Counted from the stretch's first letter, positions 50,902-59,987 are shown. The stretch is DNA of 64,000 nucleotides from Thermohalobaculum sp039180675 (GCA_039180675.1 JBCDDC010000021.1:1-64000); one strand, 5' to 3'. The notes: generated from the letters alone by a model not told the origin. Translations and numbers: made by a program.

Positions 50902-52854
50902 TCAGGCCTCCGCCGCGCGGCCACGCAGTGCGATTATCCCGCGGGGGCGGAACTGGATGAAGAGGATGATGAACAGGATCATGTAGGTCTGGGCCGCGAG
51001 TGTGTTCGAAGGATTGAACCACTCAATCGTCTTCTGCAGAACGCCCACCAGCGAGGCACCTAGAAGCGTGCCCCAGATATTGCCGACCCCGCCGACAACG
51101 ACCGTCATGAAGGACTGGACGATGTAGTCCTGGCCCATCTCCGATGTCACTTTGGCGTAGAGCCCGATGGTCACCCCGGCGATCCCTGCGATGCCGGAGC
51201 CGAGGCCGAAGGTCAGCATGTTGATCCGGTCCGGATTGATGCCCATCGACCCCGCCATGCGCGGGTTCTGCGTCACCGCACGCACCTCGAGCCCCAGGCG
51301 GGTCCGGCGCATGATCTGGAGGAAGACGAAGAGGAAGAAGAGCGCCATGACGAAGATCGCGATACGGATGTTCGAGATAGCAACCACATCGTTGATCTGC
51401 CAGGCGCCGGAGAGCCAGTCGGGCGCCGTCAGCGGCCGCGCCTGGGTCCCGAAGATGTTCTTGGCGATCTGCTGGAGCGCGATGGAGATCCCGAAGGTCG
51501 CCAACAGTGTCTCCAGCGGGCGATGGTAGAGCCAGCGGATCACCAGCCGCTCCATCGCGACCCCGGCGGCAAAGGTGACGAGAAACGCCGCTGGTAGAGC
51601 TACGATGATCGAGAGCGTGTAGTCGGGGATCAGCAGCTGGACAACATAGCCGGTGTACGCGCCCATCATGATGAACTCGCCATGGGCCATGTTGATCACC
51701 CCCATGACCCCGAAGGTGATGGCGAGGCCGATGGCCGCGAGAAAGTAGATCGAGGCGAGGCTCAGTGCATCCAGCGAAAGATCGATGATCTGGTTGACGA
51801 AGACAGCCCGGTCGATCGAGGCCAAGACTTCCTGTGCGGCGAGCGCAACCGCGGGCGGGGCGGCGTTGTAGCGCTCAAAGAAGACATGCTCGGCCAGAGC
51901 TGCGGCTACATCGGCATCGCTCGCCGAGGGCTCCACCAGACCGCGTGCCGCCAGTGCCGCATAGGCCTGGTCGCGGACTGCCTGGGTGTCGAGATCGGCG
52001 ATCGGGACATCGCCGATCTGGTCACCGTCGATTTGCGCGACAAGGGCGTCTCGCCGTGCTGCGCGATCGATCCGGGCAGGTGCCAGCCCGGCATCGACGA
52101 GCATCTGATACGCCTCGTCTTGGCTTAGCGCCTCGCCGGGCTCGATCAGACGGGCGATCTCAGGCCCGGTCGGCGCGCTGCGCGCCGCGACGACCTCTGT
52201 TGCGATGAGAGGATTGAGAGCGGCGCGGGCGTCGACGCCCAGATCGCCGTCGAAGCTCTGGATCGCCTCGATCCGCTCAGCATCGGTCGCGCCAAAACGG
52301 ATGGTCAGCAGGCGTTCGAGCCGCTCTTTGCGGGCCAGAAGGTCCGGATCCGTCTCGCCCTCCAGCGCATCGCGCAGGGCCGGGAGATGCGAGGCGTTGG
52401 CATCCCGCTCCAGCGCATCCAGGGCTTCCGCGCGTTTCGAAGGATCAGGCGCCGTTAGCTGGAACTGTACGAGCGCCGCGCTGATGAGCGCACGCACACC
52501 GCTGTTGGGTTTGATCTGTTTGAGGTCCCTCTTCGCGGCCTCTCTGATCTCGGCGCCGGTAACGAGATCGAGCAGCCGGTAGGTTTTGCTGTCGATCTTC
52601 TCGGCCCGGAAGAACGTGCCATCCGCCTTGCGCGCCCAGATCTCCTTGGCCCGCCAAAGCTCGAGAACCGCCTCCGCTTCCGGCAGACCGCTTCCTGCCA
52701 GGGCGTCGATCGCCGGTTGGATCGTCCTGCGGGAGCCCTTCTGGATGATCTCGGAGTGCTCCTGCAGGAGCGCACCCATATCCGACGCGTGAGCCGGTTC
52801 GGCGGGCGCGATCAGGGAGACGAGCAGGAACAGGCCAGCGATCAGTCGTTTCAT
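50902..52854 (-). CDS. urtB: Urea ABC transporter permease UrtB, long form
   Basis: 650 residues, in two parts. A signal sequence (MKRLIAGLFLLVSLIAPAEPAHA) and a roughly 330-residue soluble, mostly helical and charged region (about 25-355) come first. The LivH-like permease follows (about 360-650) with LASIYFLAAIGLAITFGVMGVINMAHGEFIMMGAY and VVGGVGNIWGTLLGASLVGVLQKTIEW. Some proteobacterial UrtB proteins carry an N-terminal extension, but this one is long. The extension probably faces the periplasm. The ATG at 52854 lies 91 bases after urtA, with a hairpin between. Confidence 0.93.
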   Translation of the reverse strand: MKRLIAGLFLLVSLIAPAEPAHASDMGALLQEHSEIIQKGSRRTIQPAIDALAGSGLPEAEAVLELWRAKEIWARKADGTFFRAEKIDSKTYRLLDLVTGAEIREAAKRDLKQIKPNSGVRALISAALVQFQLTAPDPSKRAEALDALERDANASHLPALRDALEGETDPDLLARKERLERLLTIRFGATDAERIEAIQSFDGDLGVDARAALNPLIATEVVAARSAPTGPEIARLIEPGEALSQDEAYQMLVDAGLAPARIDRAARRDALVAQIDGDQIGDVPIADLDTQAVRDQAYAALAARGLVEPSASDADVAAALAEHVFFERYNAAPPAVALAAQEVLASIDRAVFVNQIIDLSLDALSLASIYFLAAIGLAITFGVMGVINMAHGEFIMMGAYTGYVVQLLIPDYTLSIIVALPAAFLVTFAAGVAMERLVIRWLYHRPLETLLATFGISIALQQIAKNIFGTQARPLTAPDWLSGAWQINDVVAISNIRIAIFVMALFFLFVFLQIMRRTRLGLEVRAVTQNPRMAGSMGINPDRINMLTFGLGSGIAGIAGVTIGLYAKVTSEMGQDYIVQSFMTVVVGGVGNIWGTLLGASLVGVLQKTIEWFNPSNTLAAQTYMILFIILFIQFRPRGIIALRGRAAEA

Positions 52855-52897
52855 CCGTTCCGCCCCATCGCCCGCAACCATCGCCGGAAAGCATAGG

Positions 52898-52934
52898 GAC
52901 AGACCCCCGGGGACCATGCGCCCAGGGGTCTGTC
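52898..52934. promoter_or_regulatory. Hairpin between urtA and urtB
   Basis: GACAGACCCC (52898-52907) pairs with GGGGTCTGTC (52925-52934), a 10-bp stem with a 17-base loop, on the minus-strand transcript just after the urtA stop. Such structures after a binding-protein gene often stabilise its 3' end or partially stop transcription, giving excess binding protein over membrane subunits. Confidence 0.6.
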
Positions 52935-52945
52935 GTTCATCGGTC

Positions 52946-54229
52946 TCAGTAGTTCGACTTGATCTGCACGCAGGTCTTGGTCGCGGTGTTGAACATCCCG
53001 CAGCCAAGCTCCTTCCAGTCGCTCACCAGAACGGCCGACTCCGGTAGGAAATCGGTCCAGGCATCGCCGGGGACCTCCTCGGTCTGGCTGATGATGTCGA
53101 ACTGCCCATCCTCCTGGATTTCGCCGATCAGGACCGGCTTGGCGAGGTGATGGTTCGGGAGCATGATGGCCGTGCCGCCGGTCAGGTTCGGAAACTCCTG
53201 GCCGTACATCGCGGTGCGCACCGCATCGACATCGGTGGATCCCGCTTTCTCGGCCGCGTTGACCCACATGTTGAAGCCGATGAAATGGGCCTCCATCGGG
53301 TCGTTGGTCACCCGGTCTTCGCCCATCTTTTCCTTCCAGGCGGCGACCCAATCGGCGTTGATCTCGGCATCGGCCGACTGGAAGTAGTTCCAGGCCGCGA
53401 GGTGACCGACGAGGTTGGTGGTGTCGAGGCCCGAGAGCTCTTCCTCACCCACCGAGAAGGCCACGACCGGGATGTCATCGGCCGAGACGCCTGCCGCCGC
53501 GAGCTCCTTGTAGAACCCGACATTGGCGTCGCCGTTGATGGTCGAGATCACGCCGACCTTCTTGCCATCGGCGCCCAGGGCCACGACATCCGCCACAATC
53601 TTCGACCAGTCGGAATGGCCGAAGGGGGTGTAATTGACGAAGATATCTTCCTCGGCGATGCCCTTGGACTTCAGATAGCTTTCGAGAATGTTGTTGGTCG
53701 TGCGCGGATACACGTAGTCCGTGCCCAGAAGTGCGAATTTCTCGACGCCAAGTTCTTCAAGGAAATAGTCGGTGGCCGGGATCGCCTGCTGATTGGGAGC
53801 GGCGCCGGTATAGAAGACGTTCTTCGAGCTCTCCTCGCCCTCGTACTGAACCGGGTAGAAGAGAAGGCCGTCAAGTTCCTCGATCACGGGGAGCACCGAC
53901 TTGCGGCTCACCGAGGTCCAGTTGCCGAAGATCACATCGACCTCATGCACGGTCAGAAGCTCGCGGGCCTTTTCCGCGAACAGGGGCCAGTCGGAGGCCG
54001 GATCGACGACGACGGGTTCGAGTTCACAGCCCAGAACGCCGCCCTTGGCATTCTGCTGTTCTACTAAAAGAAGCATCGTGTCCTTCAGCGTCGTCTCCGA
54101 GATCGCCATCGTGCCCGAGAGCGAATGCAGCACGCCAACCTTGATTGGGCACTCCGCGGCCCCTGCCTGCGGCACCATCGCAAGCGACGCCAGCGAGACA
54201 CCCGCCAACGCTTTCCATTTTCCGATCAT
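52946..54229 (-). CDS. urtA: Urea ABC transporter substrate-binding protein UrtA
   Basis: 427 residues. A signal peptide (about 1-24, ALAGVSLASLAMVPQAGAA) is followed by CPIKVGVLHSLSGTMAISETTLKDTMLLLVEQQNAKGGVLG, VIFGNWTSVSRKSVLPVIEELDGLLFYPVQYEGEE, YVYPRTTNNILESYLKSKGI and MEAHFIGFNMWVNA, specific to UrtA. It captures urea (or short amides) in the periplasm. The ATG has AAAGGAGGTG upstream. It is the first gene of urtABCDE, which in other bacteria is induced by nitrogen shortage. No urease genes are in the window. Confidence 0.96.
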   Translation of the reverse strand: MIGKWKALAGVSLASLAMVPQAGAAECPIKVGVLHSLSGTMAISETTLKDTMLLLVEQQNAKGGVLGCELEPVVVDPASDWPLFAEKARELLTVHEVDVIFGNWTSVSRKSVLPVIEELDGLLFYPVQYEGEESSKNVFYTGAAPNQQAIPATDYFLEELGVEKFALLGTDYVYPRTTNNILESYLKSKGIAEEDIFVNYTPFGHSDWSKIVADVVALGADGKKVGVISTINGDANVGFYKELAAAGVSADDIPVVAFSVGEEELSGLDTTNLVGHLAAWNYFQSADAEINADWVAAWKEKMGEDRVTNDPMEAHFIGFNMWVNAAEKAGSTDVDAVRTAMYGQEFPNLTGGTAIMLPNHHLAKPVLIGEIQEDGQFDIISQTEEVPGDAWTDFLPESAVLVSDWKELGCGMFNTATKTCVQIKSNY

Positions 54230-54859
54230 TGAGACACCTCCTTTGCGGTTTCGTGCCAGGTTAGATGGTCGCCGCCCGTCTTCACTCTTCCGAAGGTGTC
54301 GCGTCGTTGCCCTTGCCTGGCAGATTTGGGTTTTGCGGAGACGAAACTTCCTGTCCCCGGCGGAGATGGTGCACCTGCGAAGGGCGCTGGCAAGCAGAAA
54401 TGTCTAGAAAATAATCTAAGCTTATTAGATGCATAAAATATAGACAAATATTCTAGGTGATCGCCTATTTTTTGGCTGCTCTGAGAGGTAAAGGCGGCCT
54501 GGTCTTGATCCGGAGACCGTAAGCAGACCCCGCCATTGGCTTCAGAGCGCCTTGATGAAGGCACCGTCAGAACCATTGAGCGACTCAAAAAGGGGGGTCT
54601 GAAAGAACTGTGGCAGTTGCCGGTCGGGGCGAAACAGGGTCCATCAAGAAGACCAGGGTGAGTGCTACTACCAGCTCAACCCGCCAAATCGCCTCCATTT
54701 CTGGAGACCGACGGTCGCGCGGTTTTCTGCATCGGCGAACAGGGACAGCATGTGTAACTATGGGCTCTGATCTCTCTTTTGCTTTCTAACGGTCAGAGAG
54801 TCTTGCGCCAGAATGTTGGCAGATCTGTCTCTGCTTCTTCTCGCCCCGGTCGAGCCTGA
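54230..54859. other. Long gene-free region between urtA and the carbonic anhydrase gene
   Basis: The urtA side contains an AT-rich patch with an ATCTAA/TTAGAT inverted repeat (54414-54419/54425-54430) that may hold the urt promoter. I looked for a sigma54 -24/-12 site with correct spacing for NtrC-type control and did not find a convincing one. A possible gene remnant lies at 54509-54757. The rest holds nothing recognised. Confidence 0.4.
54509..54757 (+). pseudogene. Possible gene remnant with one in-frame stop
   Basis: One reading frame of 83 codons reads ERLDEGTVRTIERLKKGGLKELWQLPVGAK, meets a TGA at 54659-54661, and continues to DGRAVFCIGEQGQHV before a TAA. The style (helical N-terminus, then LW-L and a late strand) is vaguely like small RelE/HigB-type toxins, but the match is by eye and weak. 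It may be a decayed gene or chance. Confidence 0.2.
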
Positions 54860-55534
54860 TTACCCAGAGATGGATTGTGTCACCGGTTTGAAGTGACCGC
54901 GCTCGTCGGCTGCATGCAGCGTGCCGGTGGCGATGTCGATCCAGCCGCCGTGGAGGCTGAGTTTGCCGGCCGCCACCGCCTCGCGCACGAAGGGGAAGGT
55001 CTGGAGGTTGCGGATCGAGGTCAGCACCGCCTCCTGCTCAAGCCGGCGGGGGAGGTCGGCGGTGTTGCTCCCGTCGGCTAGGATCCTCGTGCAGGGCTCG
55101 CGCAGGATATCCATCCAGCGGCCGATGAAACTGCTCGTCTCCTCGAGCTCCGGCGCCTCGCCTGTGCACATGTCGTGGCAGGCCTTGACACCGCCGCAGT
55201 TCGAATGCCCGACCACGATGATATGGGCGACGCCGAGCGCGTTGACCGCATATTCGACTGCGGCCGACGTGCCGTGATGCTGGTGATCCGGGTGATAGGG
55301 CGGCACGAGGTTCGCGACGTTGCGCACGACGAAGAGATCGCCGGGCTCCGCGCCGAACATGCCCACCACATCGATCCGGCTGTCGCAGCAGCTGATTAGC
55401 ATCGCGCGCGGGCTCTGCCCCTTGTCGGCGAGGCGGGCGTACCAGAGCCTGTTCTCGGCGAAACTGCCCTGCTGCCAGCTCTCATACTCGCGGATCAGGT
55501 ATTTCGGGATGGGGGAGATCGGCGCGTCGTTCAT
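54860..55534 (-). CDS. Beta-class carbonic anhydrase
   Basis: 224 residues. The zinc site is intact: Cys50, with Asp51 and Arg53 in CCDSR, and His110 and Cys113 in GHSNCGG. Flanking blocks FVVRNVANLVPPY, HHGTSAAVEYAVNALGV and EQEAVLTSIRNLQTFPFV are typical. It interconverts CO2 and bicarbonate in the cytoplasm. No signal peptide. The gene is 15 bases downstream of a small exported protein gene on the same strand; the distance from the urt operon makes co-regulation uncertain. Confidence 0.95.
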   Translation of the reverse strand: MNDAPISPIPKYLIREYESWQQGSFAENRLWYARLADKGQSPRAMLISCCDSRIDVVGMFGAEPGDLFVVRNVANLVPPYHPDHQHHGTSAAVEYAVNALGVAHIIVVGHSNCGGVKACHDMCTGEAPELEETSSFIGRWMDILREPCTRILADGSNTADLPRRLEQEAVLTSIRNLQTFPFVREAVAAGKLSLHGGWIDIATGTLHAADERGHFKPVTQSISG

Positions 55535-55549
55535 CGTGCGCGGTCCTTG

Positions 55550-55885
55550 TCAGTCGTTCTTGATCGAGGTGACGTAGCGCTTGCCGCTTTCGCCGATGAA
55601 GACCACCGTGCCCTCTGGCGAGGTGGTGACGTCGTAGCAGGCCCAGCCCTGTTGCGGGGGCCAGTTGGAGCAATACTGGTCGCCCCGGGTCTCCCAATAG
55701 CCCCAGCTGTCATGGCCGTCGTTGTAGAGCGTGCGGCCGGAGGGGTAGAAGACCTGTGTCGTGCCCTCGCCCGTGACGGTCCGGCCGGCAAGCAGCGTGT
55801 CGATCTCCGTGCCCGTCAGGAGCGTTTCCTCCGCCGCCAGAGGCAGGGCGGCGAGGATCAGGATAGCGGTCAGGGCCAGGCGCAT
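55550..55885 (-). CDS. Small exported hypothetical protein
   Basis: 111 residues. A signal peptide is clear (MRLALTAILILAALPLAAEE), followed by LLTGTEIDTLLAGRTVTGEGTTQVFYPSGRTLY and SWGYWETRGDQYCSNWPPQQGWACYDVTTS, with two Cys that may form a disulfide, ending KRYVTSIKND. It looks like short secreted Rhodobacterales proteins of unknown function that share the LLxGRTV and WGxWxxRGDxYCSxW pattern. The carbonic anhydrase follows 15 bases downstream on the same strand. Confidence 0.8.
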   Translation of the reverse strand: MRLALTAILILAALPLAAEETLLTGTEIDTLLAGRTVTGEGTTQVFYPSGRTLYNDGHDSWGYWETRGDQYCSNWPPQQGWACYDVTTSPEGTVVFIGESGKRYVTSIKND

Positions 55886-55969
55886 CGGGTCCCCTTCTCG
55901 ATTGCGCGGGGTGTCGGGGGGCGATAGACCAGCGCGCGAGGCCAAAGGCAAGGGAAAAGGCGTAGGGCG

Positions 55970-56947
55970 ATGCGTGCAATCCTGATGGGCGCCGATAACG
56001 AGACGACCGGCGGGGCGGAGGTGCTGTGCCTGGGCGAGGTCGCGGCGCCGGAGGCCGGGCCCGGCGAGGTTCTGGTGCGCGTCACCGCCTGTGGCGTCAA
56101 CGGCCCGGATCTGGTGCAGCGGCGCGGGCAGTATCCGGCGCCGAAAGGGGCCTCGCCGATTCTGGGGCTCGAGATGTCGGGCGAGGTGGTCGCGGTCGGC
56201 GAGGGCGTGACGCGCTGGGCGGCCGGCGACCGGGTCTGCGGGCTCACCAATGGCGGGGCCTATGCCGAGATGGTGGCGGTCGATGCGGATCATTGCCTCC
56301 CGATCCCGGAGGGCGTGAGCGAGGTGGATGCGGCCGGGCTCTGCGAGACCTACTTCACCGTCTGGTCGAACGTGTTCCATGGCCATGAGGTGTCTGAGGG
56401 CGGGGTCTTCCTGGTCCATGGCGGCGGCGGTGGGATCGGCTCGACCTGCATTCAGTTGGGGGCGGCGAGGGGCCTGCGGGTCTTTGCGACCGAGGGGCCG
56501 GATGGGCTCGACTTCTGCCGCGAGATGGGCGCGGAACGGGCGATCGACTACGCGCGGGAGGATTTCGTCGCGATCGTGCGCGAGGCGGGCGGCGCGGATG
56601 TGATCCTCGACATCATCGGCGGCGATTACATCGCCAAGAACATCAAGGCCGCGAACCATGATGCGCGGATCATCCAGCTTGCCTTCAACGCGGGTAGCAA
56701 GGTCGAGGTCAACCTGATGCCGGTGATGCTGAAGCGGCTGGTCTACACCGGATCGACGCTGAGATCCCGGCCCGATGCGTTCAAGACCGCGGTCGCGCGG
56801 GCGCTGGAGGCCGAGGTCTGGCCGTTGTTCGCCGCTGGCACGCTCAGGCCGGTTACCCATGCGGTCCTGCTGTTCGACGAGGCCGTCGAGGCGCATAGCA
56901 TGATGGAAGCGGCCAGGCACCGCGGCAAGATCCTGATGAGGCCCTGA
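55970..56947 (+). CDS. NAD(P)H-quinone oxidoreductase, zinc-independent MDR family
   Basis: 325 residues. VTACGVNGPDLVQRRGQYPAPKGASPILGLEMSGEV and VFLVHGGGGGIGSTCIQL (cofactor motif GGGGIGS) are typical of the PIG3/Qor branch, which uses NADPH to reduce quinones. The catalytic zinc ligands of alcohol dehydrogenases are absent. Later segments DVILDIIGGDYIAKN and GSTLRSR also match. The gene ends with an ATG overlap with the next gene (TGATG), so the two are coupled. Confidence 0.92.
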   Translation: MRAILMGADNETTGGAEVLCLGEVAAPEAGPGEVLVRVTACGVNGPDLVQRRGQYPAPKGASPILGLEMSGEVVAVGEGVTRWAAGDRVCGLTNGGAYAEMVAVDADHCLPIPEGVSEVDAAGLCETYFTVWSNVFHGHEVSEGGVFLVHGGGGGIGSTCIQLGAARGLRVFATEGPDGLDFCREMGAERAIDYAREDFVAIVREAGGADVILDIIGGDYIAKNIKAANHDARIIQLAFNAGSKVEVNLMPVMLKRLVYTGSTLRSRPDAFKTAVARALEAEVWPLFAAGTLRPVTHAVLLFDEAVEAHSMMEAARHRGKILMRP

Positions 56948-57558
56948 TGCGCTCTCCCCTCACGCAATTCCGGTTCGAGCAACGCCCCGGGCTCGGGCAC
57001 AACCAGGGCCCGCCGCTGGAGCGGGGGCGCAGCTTTCGCAAATTCGCCTGGGGCAAGGCGCGGGCCGAGCTGATGCCGAAACTGCCGCTGGAGGTGCTCA
57101 AGCGCCGGGTGGTGCGGGCGAAGGAACTGGGGCTCGCCTATCCGCAATACGCCTCGATCCTGCTCGGCACCGGGCGGGATGTGGTGGCGTTTCTCTTCAC
57201 CTCGGACGCGATCGGTCTGAGGGTCGAGCGGGAGATGCGCCTCTCCGGCGAAGCGGTGCAGAAGCTGCCGGGGATCGGCGGCGACCGGCTGCTCTTCGTG
57301 CCGCGGGGCATCAACGTGCAGGCGGTGAGGGCGGAGCTGTCAGCGCGGCATGGGATCGAGATCGCCGGAGCCGCGACCGAGCCGGGTGGTCAGGCCGGTT
57401 TCCGCGAGGGCGGCCGCGAGATCCGCGCCCTGCTCGATCCGCTCAAACTGCCGAGCGACACGGTCGTGATGATCGGCACCGAACCGCGCGAGCGGGACTG
57501 GGCCGAGGCGGCTCGGCTGGCGAAGTTCCTGCCATCCGAGGCATACTTCACCGGATAG
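56947..57558 (+). CDS. Hypothetical protein with GHNQGPPL motif
   Basis: 203 residues, soluble and basic. The opening FEQRPGLGHNQGPPLERGRSFRKFAWGKARAEL contains the GHNxGPPL motif seen near the N-terminus of many alphaproteobacterial proteins of unknown function. The rest has VRAKELGLAYPQYASILLGTGRDVVAFLFTSD and a C-terminal SDTVVMIGTEPRERDW. Family not identified. Its start overlaps the quinone oxidoreductase stop (TGATG), so expression is linked to that enzyme. The functional relation is not clear. Confidence 0.7.
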   Translation: MRSPLTQFRFEQRPGLGHNQGPPLERGRSFRKFAWGKARAELMPKLPLEVLKRRVVRAKELGLAYPQYASILLGTGRDVVAFLFTSDAIGLRVEREMRLSGEAVQKLPGIGGDRLLFVPRGINVQAVRAELSARHGIEIAGAATEPGGQAGFREGGREIRALLDPLKLPSDTVVMIGTEPRERDWAEAARLAKFLPSEAYFTG

Positions 57559-57564
57559 ATTTGA

Positions 57565-58437
57565 TTGGGGCCGCAGATTTTCTCCCGAACGACATACGCG
57601 GTAGTTGCCACGCTTCTGGGATGCGCTGCCCTCTACGCCTATGCGGAGAACAAGAACATCCACCCGCCGCTGCGGATGCCAACGAAGGTCATCCCGTACG
57701 AGCCGGAGAAGATTATTCGTATGACGCTGCACGAGTACAAGCGCGGCGGCGATCACGCGGAGCATGAGGTGACTGGCCGTTATACCGAGTTCGGCATCCC
57801 CATGAAATTCGTGGCCAATGCCAGCGCCTATCACGAGCAAGTTCCGCTCTTCTTCTCTACATGGATGAGTTGGGAACGGGATGAGAACGGAGAAACTGCC
57901 TTCGTTTCAGTGCGCGATGAGGAAGGTGTCGCGCCTCGCTCATACGTCGGCTCCAAGATCTTCCGGTCAAATGTGACCAGTGCAGGGGTAGGGGGGCCTG
58001 TTGCCGTAGATAACCAGTTTAGGGGGGAGAACCTACTGGAAGGACCTTTCCCAGGTTTCACCAACTCCGTTCGTCGAACCAAATTCTATACTATGGGAGA
58101 GCAATATTGCGGCCTAGACGTTTTCGATCACGCGGGACAGCGCCTCAACAGTCGGTTTCTGGGGCCGGATCAAGATCCCCGCAACTATGTCGACGCCCCC
58201 CTAAACATTGGACGGGTGTTCGCGTATCCCGCGGGAAGCACTGAGTATACCTCCTTCTTTATTTGTGACGTTCCATGGCCTCTGGAAACCAGAACTGGGG
58301 TCTGTACGGCGGGTGGACACCTGAATGAGTACGTCAAGTACCGGGTGACCTTTGACAGTTCCATGCTGTGCGATGCGCCTGACGTCGTTGACGCCTTCGA
58401 TATGTTCCTCCGCGAGTACTCCCTCGAAGTGGAATAA
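57565..58437 (+). CDS. Hypothetical membrane-anchored protein
   Basis: About 290 residues from a TTG at 57565. The N-terminus (SRTTYAVVATLLGCAALYAYAE) looks like a signal anchor or signal peptide. Five later cysteines are visible (Cys in EQYCGLD, FICDVPWP, TGVCTAGG and SSMLCDAPD), which suits a periplasmic disulfide protein. I recognise no family. The DNA has visibly lower G+C and different codon use than its neighbours, pointing to possible horizontal origin. The start is uncertain because no ribosome site is seen. Confidence 0.6.
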   Translation: MGPQIFSRTTYAVVATLLGCAALYAYAENKNIHPPLRMPTKVIPYEPEKIIRMTLHEYKRGGDHAEHEVTGRYTEFGIPMKFVANASAYHEQVPLFFSTWMSWERDENGETAFVSVRDEEGVAPRSYVGSKIFRSNVTSAGVGGPVAVDNQFRGENLLEGPFPGFTNSVRRTKFYTMGEQYCGLDVFDHAGQRLNSRFLGPDQDPRNYVDAPLNIGRVFAYPAGSTEYTSFFICDVPWPLETRTGVCTAGGHLNEYVKYRVTFDSSMLCDAPDVVDAFDMFLREYSLEVE

Positions 58438-58787
58438 GCGGCCCGGTTCGGCTCACGGATCTGTCGTCAGATGCCGTCCAAGGAACCACGGCTCTTTATT
58501 CTCCTGAGCGGCATTCAGCGCTGCGCGATGGTAAATCTTTGTGGCGGCTTCGTGATTTTCACCTGTTGGAAGGCGGTGGGGAAGGTGTTTCCTTTCGGAA
58601 ACTATCGTGAAATCAATTGGTTGGCTCTTTTGCTCTTCAGCCGGATTTAAGGGGTCTAAAGGCTGACCGGCGCCCCGCGCTTTTCTTTAGCAAATCCTTT
58701 GTGCGTTAAATTATTTTTACATTCCCGCGACGTCATCTCTCCGCCATTTGCGCTGTCAGTGAACGACATCTTGCTGGAGGAATGATC
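58438..58787. other. Gene-free stretch before the aminotransferase gene
   Basis: No coding frame is convincing. It has a short TTTCC/GGAAA stem near 58587-58600 and an AT-rich patch around 58697-58722 that may hold the promoter of the aminotransferase operon; the RBS GGAGG is at 58776-58780. Nothing else recognised. Confidence 0.4.
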
Positions 58788-59987
58788 ATGAAAACCGGAT
58801 TTCACACGCTGGCCATCCCGGGGCCGACCAATATGCCTTTCGAGTTGCGTCAGGCGATGGAAGTGCCCCTCGAGGATCAGCGCGCGCCCGGTTTTCCCGA
58901 ACTGACCCTACCGCTGTTCGAGAGCGTCAAGCGCATCTTCAAGTCGACCGAGGGTCAGGTCTTCATCTTCCCGGGCTCGGGCACCGGCGGGTGGGAGAGC
59001 ACCATCGCCAACACGCTGAGCCCCGGCGACACCGTCCTCCTCTCGGTCTTCGGCCAGTTCAGCCACCTGTGGCGCGACATGTGCGAGCGGTTCGGCCTCA
59101 ACGTGATCGCGGTCGAGGTCGAGTGGGGCAAGGGTGTGCCGCTCGAGGACTACGCCAAGCATCTCGAGGCTGACAAGGAGCACAAGATCAAGGCGGTCTT
59201 CGCTTGCCAGAACGAGACGGCGACGGGCGTGACCTCGGATGTCGCGGGTGTGCGCCGCGTGCTGGATGCCGCCAACCACCCGGCGCTCTTGTTCGTCGAC
59301 GGTGTCTCCTCGGTTGCCTCGATCGACATGCAGTTCGACAACTGGGGCGTCGACGTCTGCGTCTCGGGCTCGCAGAAAGGGTTCATGCTGCCCACGGGTC
59401 TCGCGATCATCTGCGTCAGCCAGAAGGCGCTAGCGATGCGGGCGACGGCCGAGTTGCCGCGCACGTTCTTCAGCTGGGACGACATGATCAAGACCAACAA
59501 GGACGGCTGGTTTCCCTACACTCCGGCCACCACGCTCTTGCGCGGGCTCAAGCGCTCCTGCGAGATGCTGGAGGAAGAGGGGCTGGAGAATGTCTTCGCC
59601 CGCCACCGCTTCCTGGCCGAGGGTGTGCGCCGCGCAGTCGATGCATGGGCGGGCTGCCGCCTCTGCGCCGCGGGTCCGGAATGGTATTCCGACACCGTCT
59701 CGGCCATCGTGATCCCCGAGGGGATCGACTCGGCTGAGGTGGTGGCACGGGCCTACCACCGCTATCAGCTCTCGCTGGGCGTTGGTCTGACCAAGGTCGC
59801 GGGCCGCGTCTTCCGTATCGGCCACCTGGGCTGGCTGAACGAGCTGATGGTCATGCAGGCGCTGACTGGCGCCGAGATGGCGATGCGCGATGTGGGCATC
59901 CCTGTCGAGCTTGGCTCCGGCGTAGCTGCGGCGCAGGACTTCTACATGACGGGTGAGCAGGGCACGCTGGCGAAAGCCGCGCAATAA
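58788..59987 (+). CDS. Class V aminotransferase, serine/aspartate-glyoxylate type
   Basis: 399 residues, class V PLP fold. AIPGPTNMPFELRQAM, FIFPGSGTGGWESTIANTLSPGD, ACQNETATGVTSDVAGVRR, LFVDGVSSVASID (Asp171 to the PLP nitrogen) and GSQKGFMLPTG (PLP lysine Lys197) resemble serine-glyoxylate aminotransferases and the Paracoccus aspartate-glyoxylate enzyme BhcA. It most likely transfers amino groups to glyoxylate. ATG 58788 is chosen because GGAGG lies seven bases upstream; ATG 58782 would be only one base from it. The reductase gene follows after 75 bases. Confidence 0.92.
   Translation: MKTGFHTLAIPGPTNMPFELRQAMEVPLEDQRAPGFPELTLPLFESVKRIFKSTEGQVFIFPGSGTGGWESTIANTLSPGDTVLLSVFGQFSHLWRDMCERFGLNVIAVEVEWGKGVPLEDYAKHLEADKEHKIKAVFACQNETATGVTSDVAGVRRVLDAANHPALLFVDGVSSVASIDMQFDNWGVDVCVSGSQKGFMLPTGLAIICVSQKALAMRATAELPRTFFSWDDMIKTNKDGWFPYTPATTLLRGLKRSCEMLEEEGLENVFARHRFLAEGVRRAVDAWAGCRLCAAGPEWYSDTVSAIVIPEGIDSAEVVARAYHRYQLSLGVGLTKVAGRVFRIGHLGWLNELMVMQALTGAEMAMRDVGIPVELGSGVAAAQDFYMTGEQGTLAKAAQ

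Noticed and set aside
54240..54265. Possible sigma54 site (TGGCACG...) just before urtA
   Set aside because: The -24/-12 spacing is one base short, the TTGC element is missing, and it would overlap the ribosome site.
54226..54588. 120-codon minus-strand frame upstream of urtA
   Set aside because: No ribosome site or recognisable features, and it runs through an AT-rich promoter-like region.
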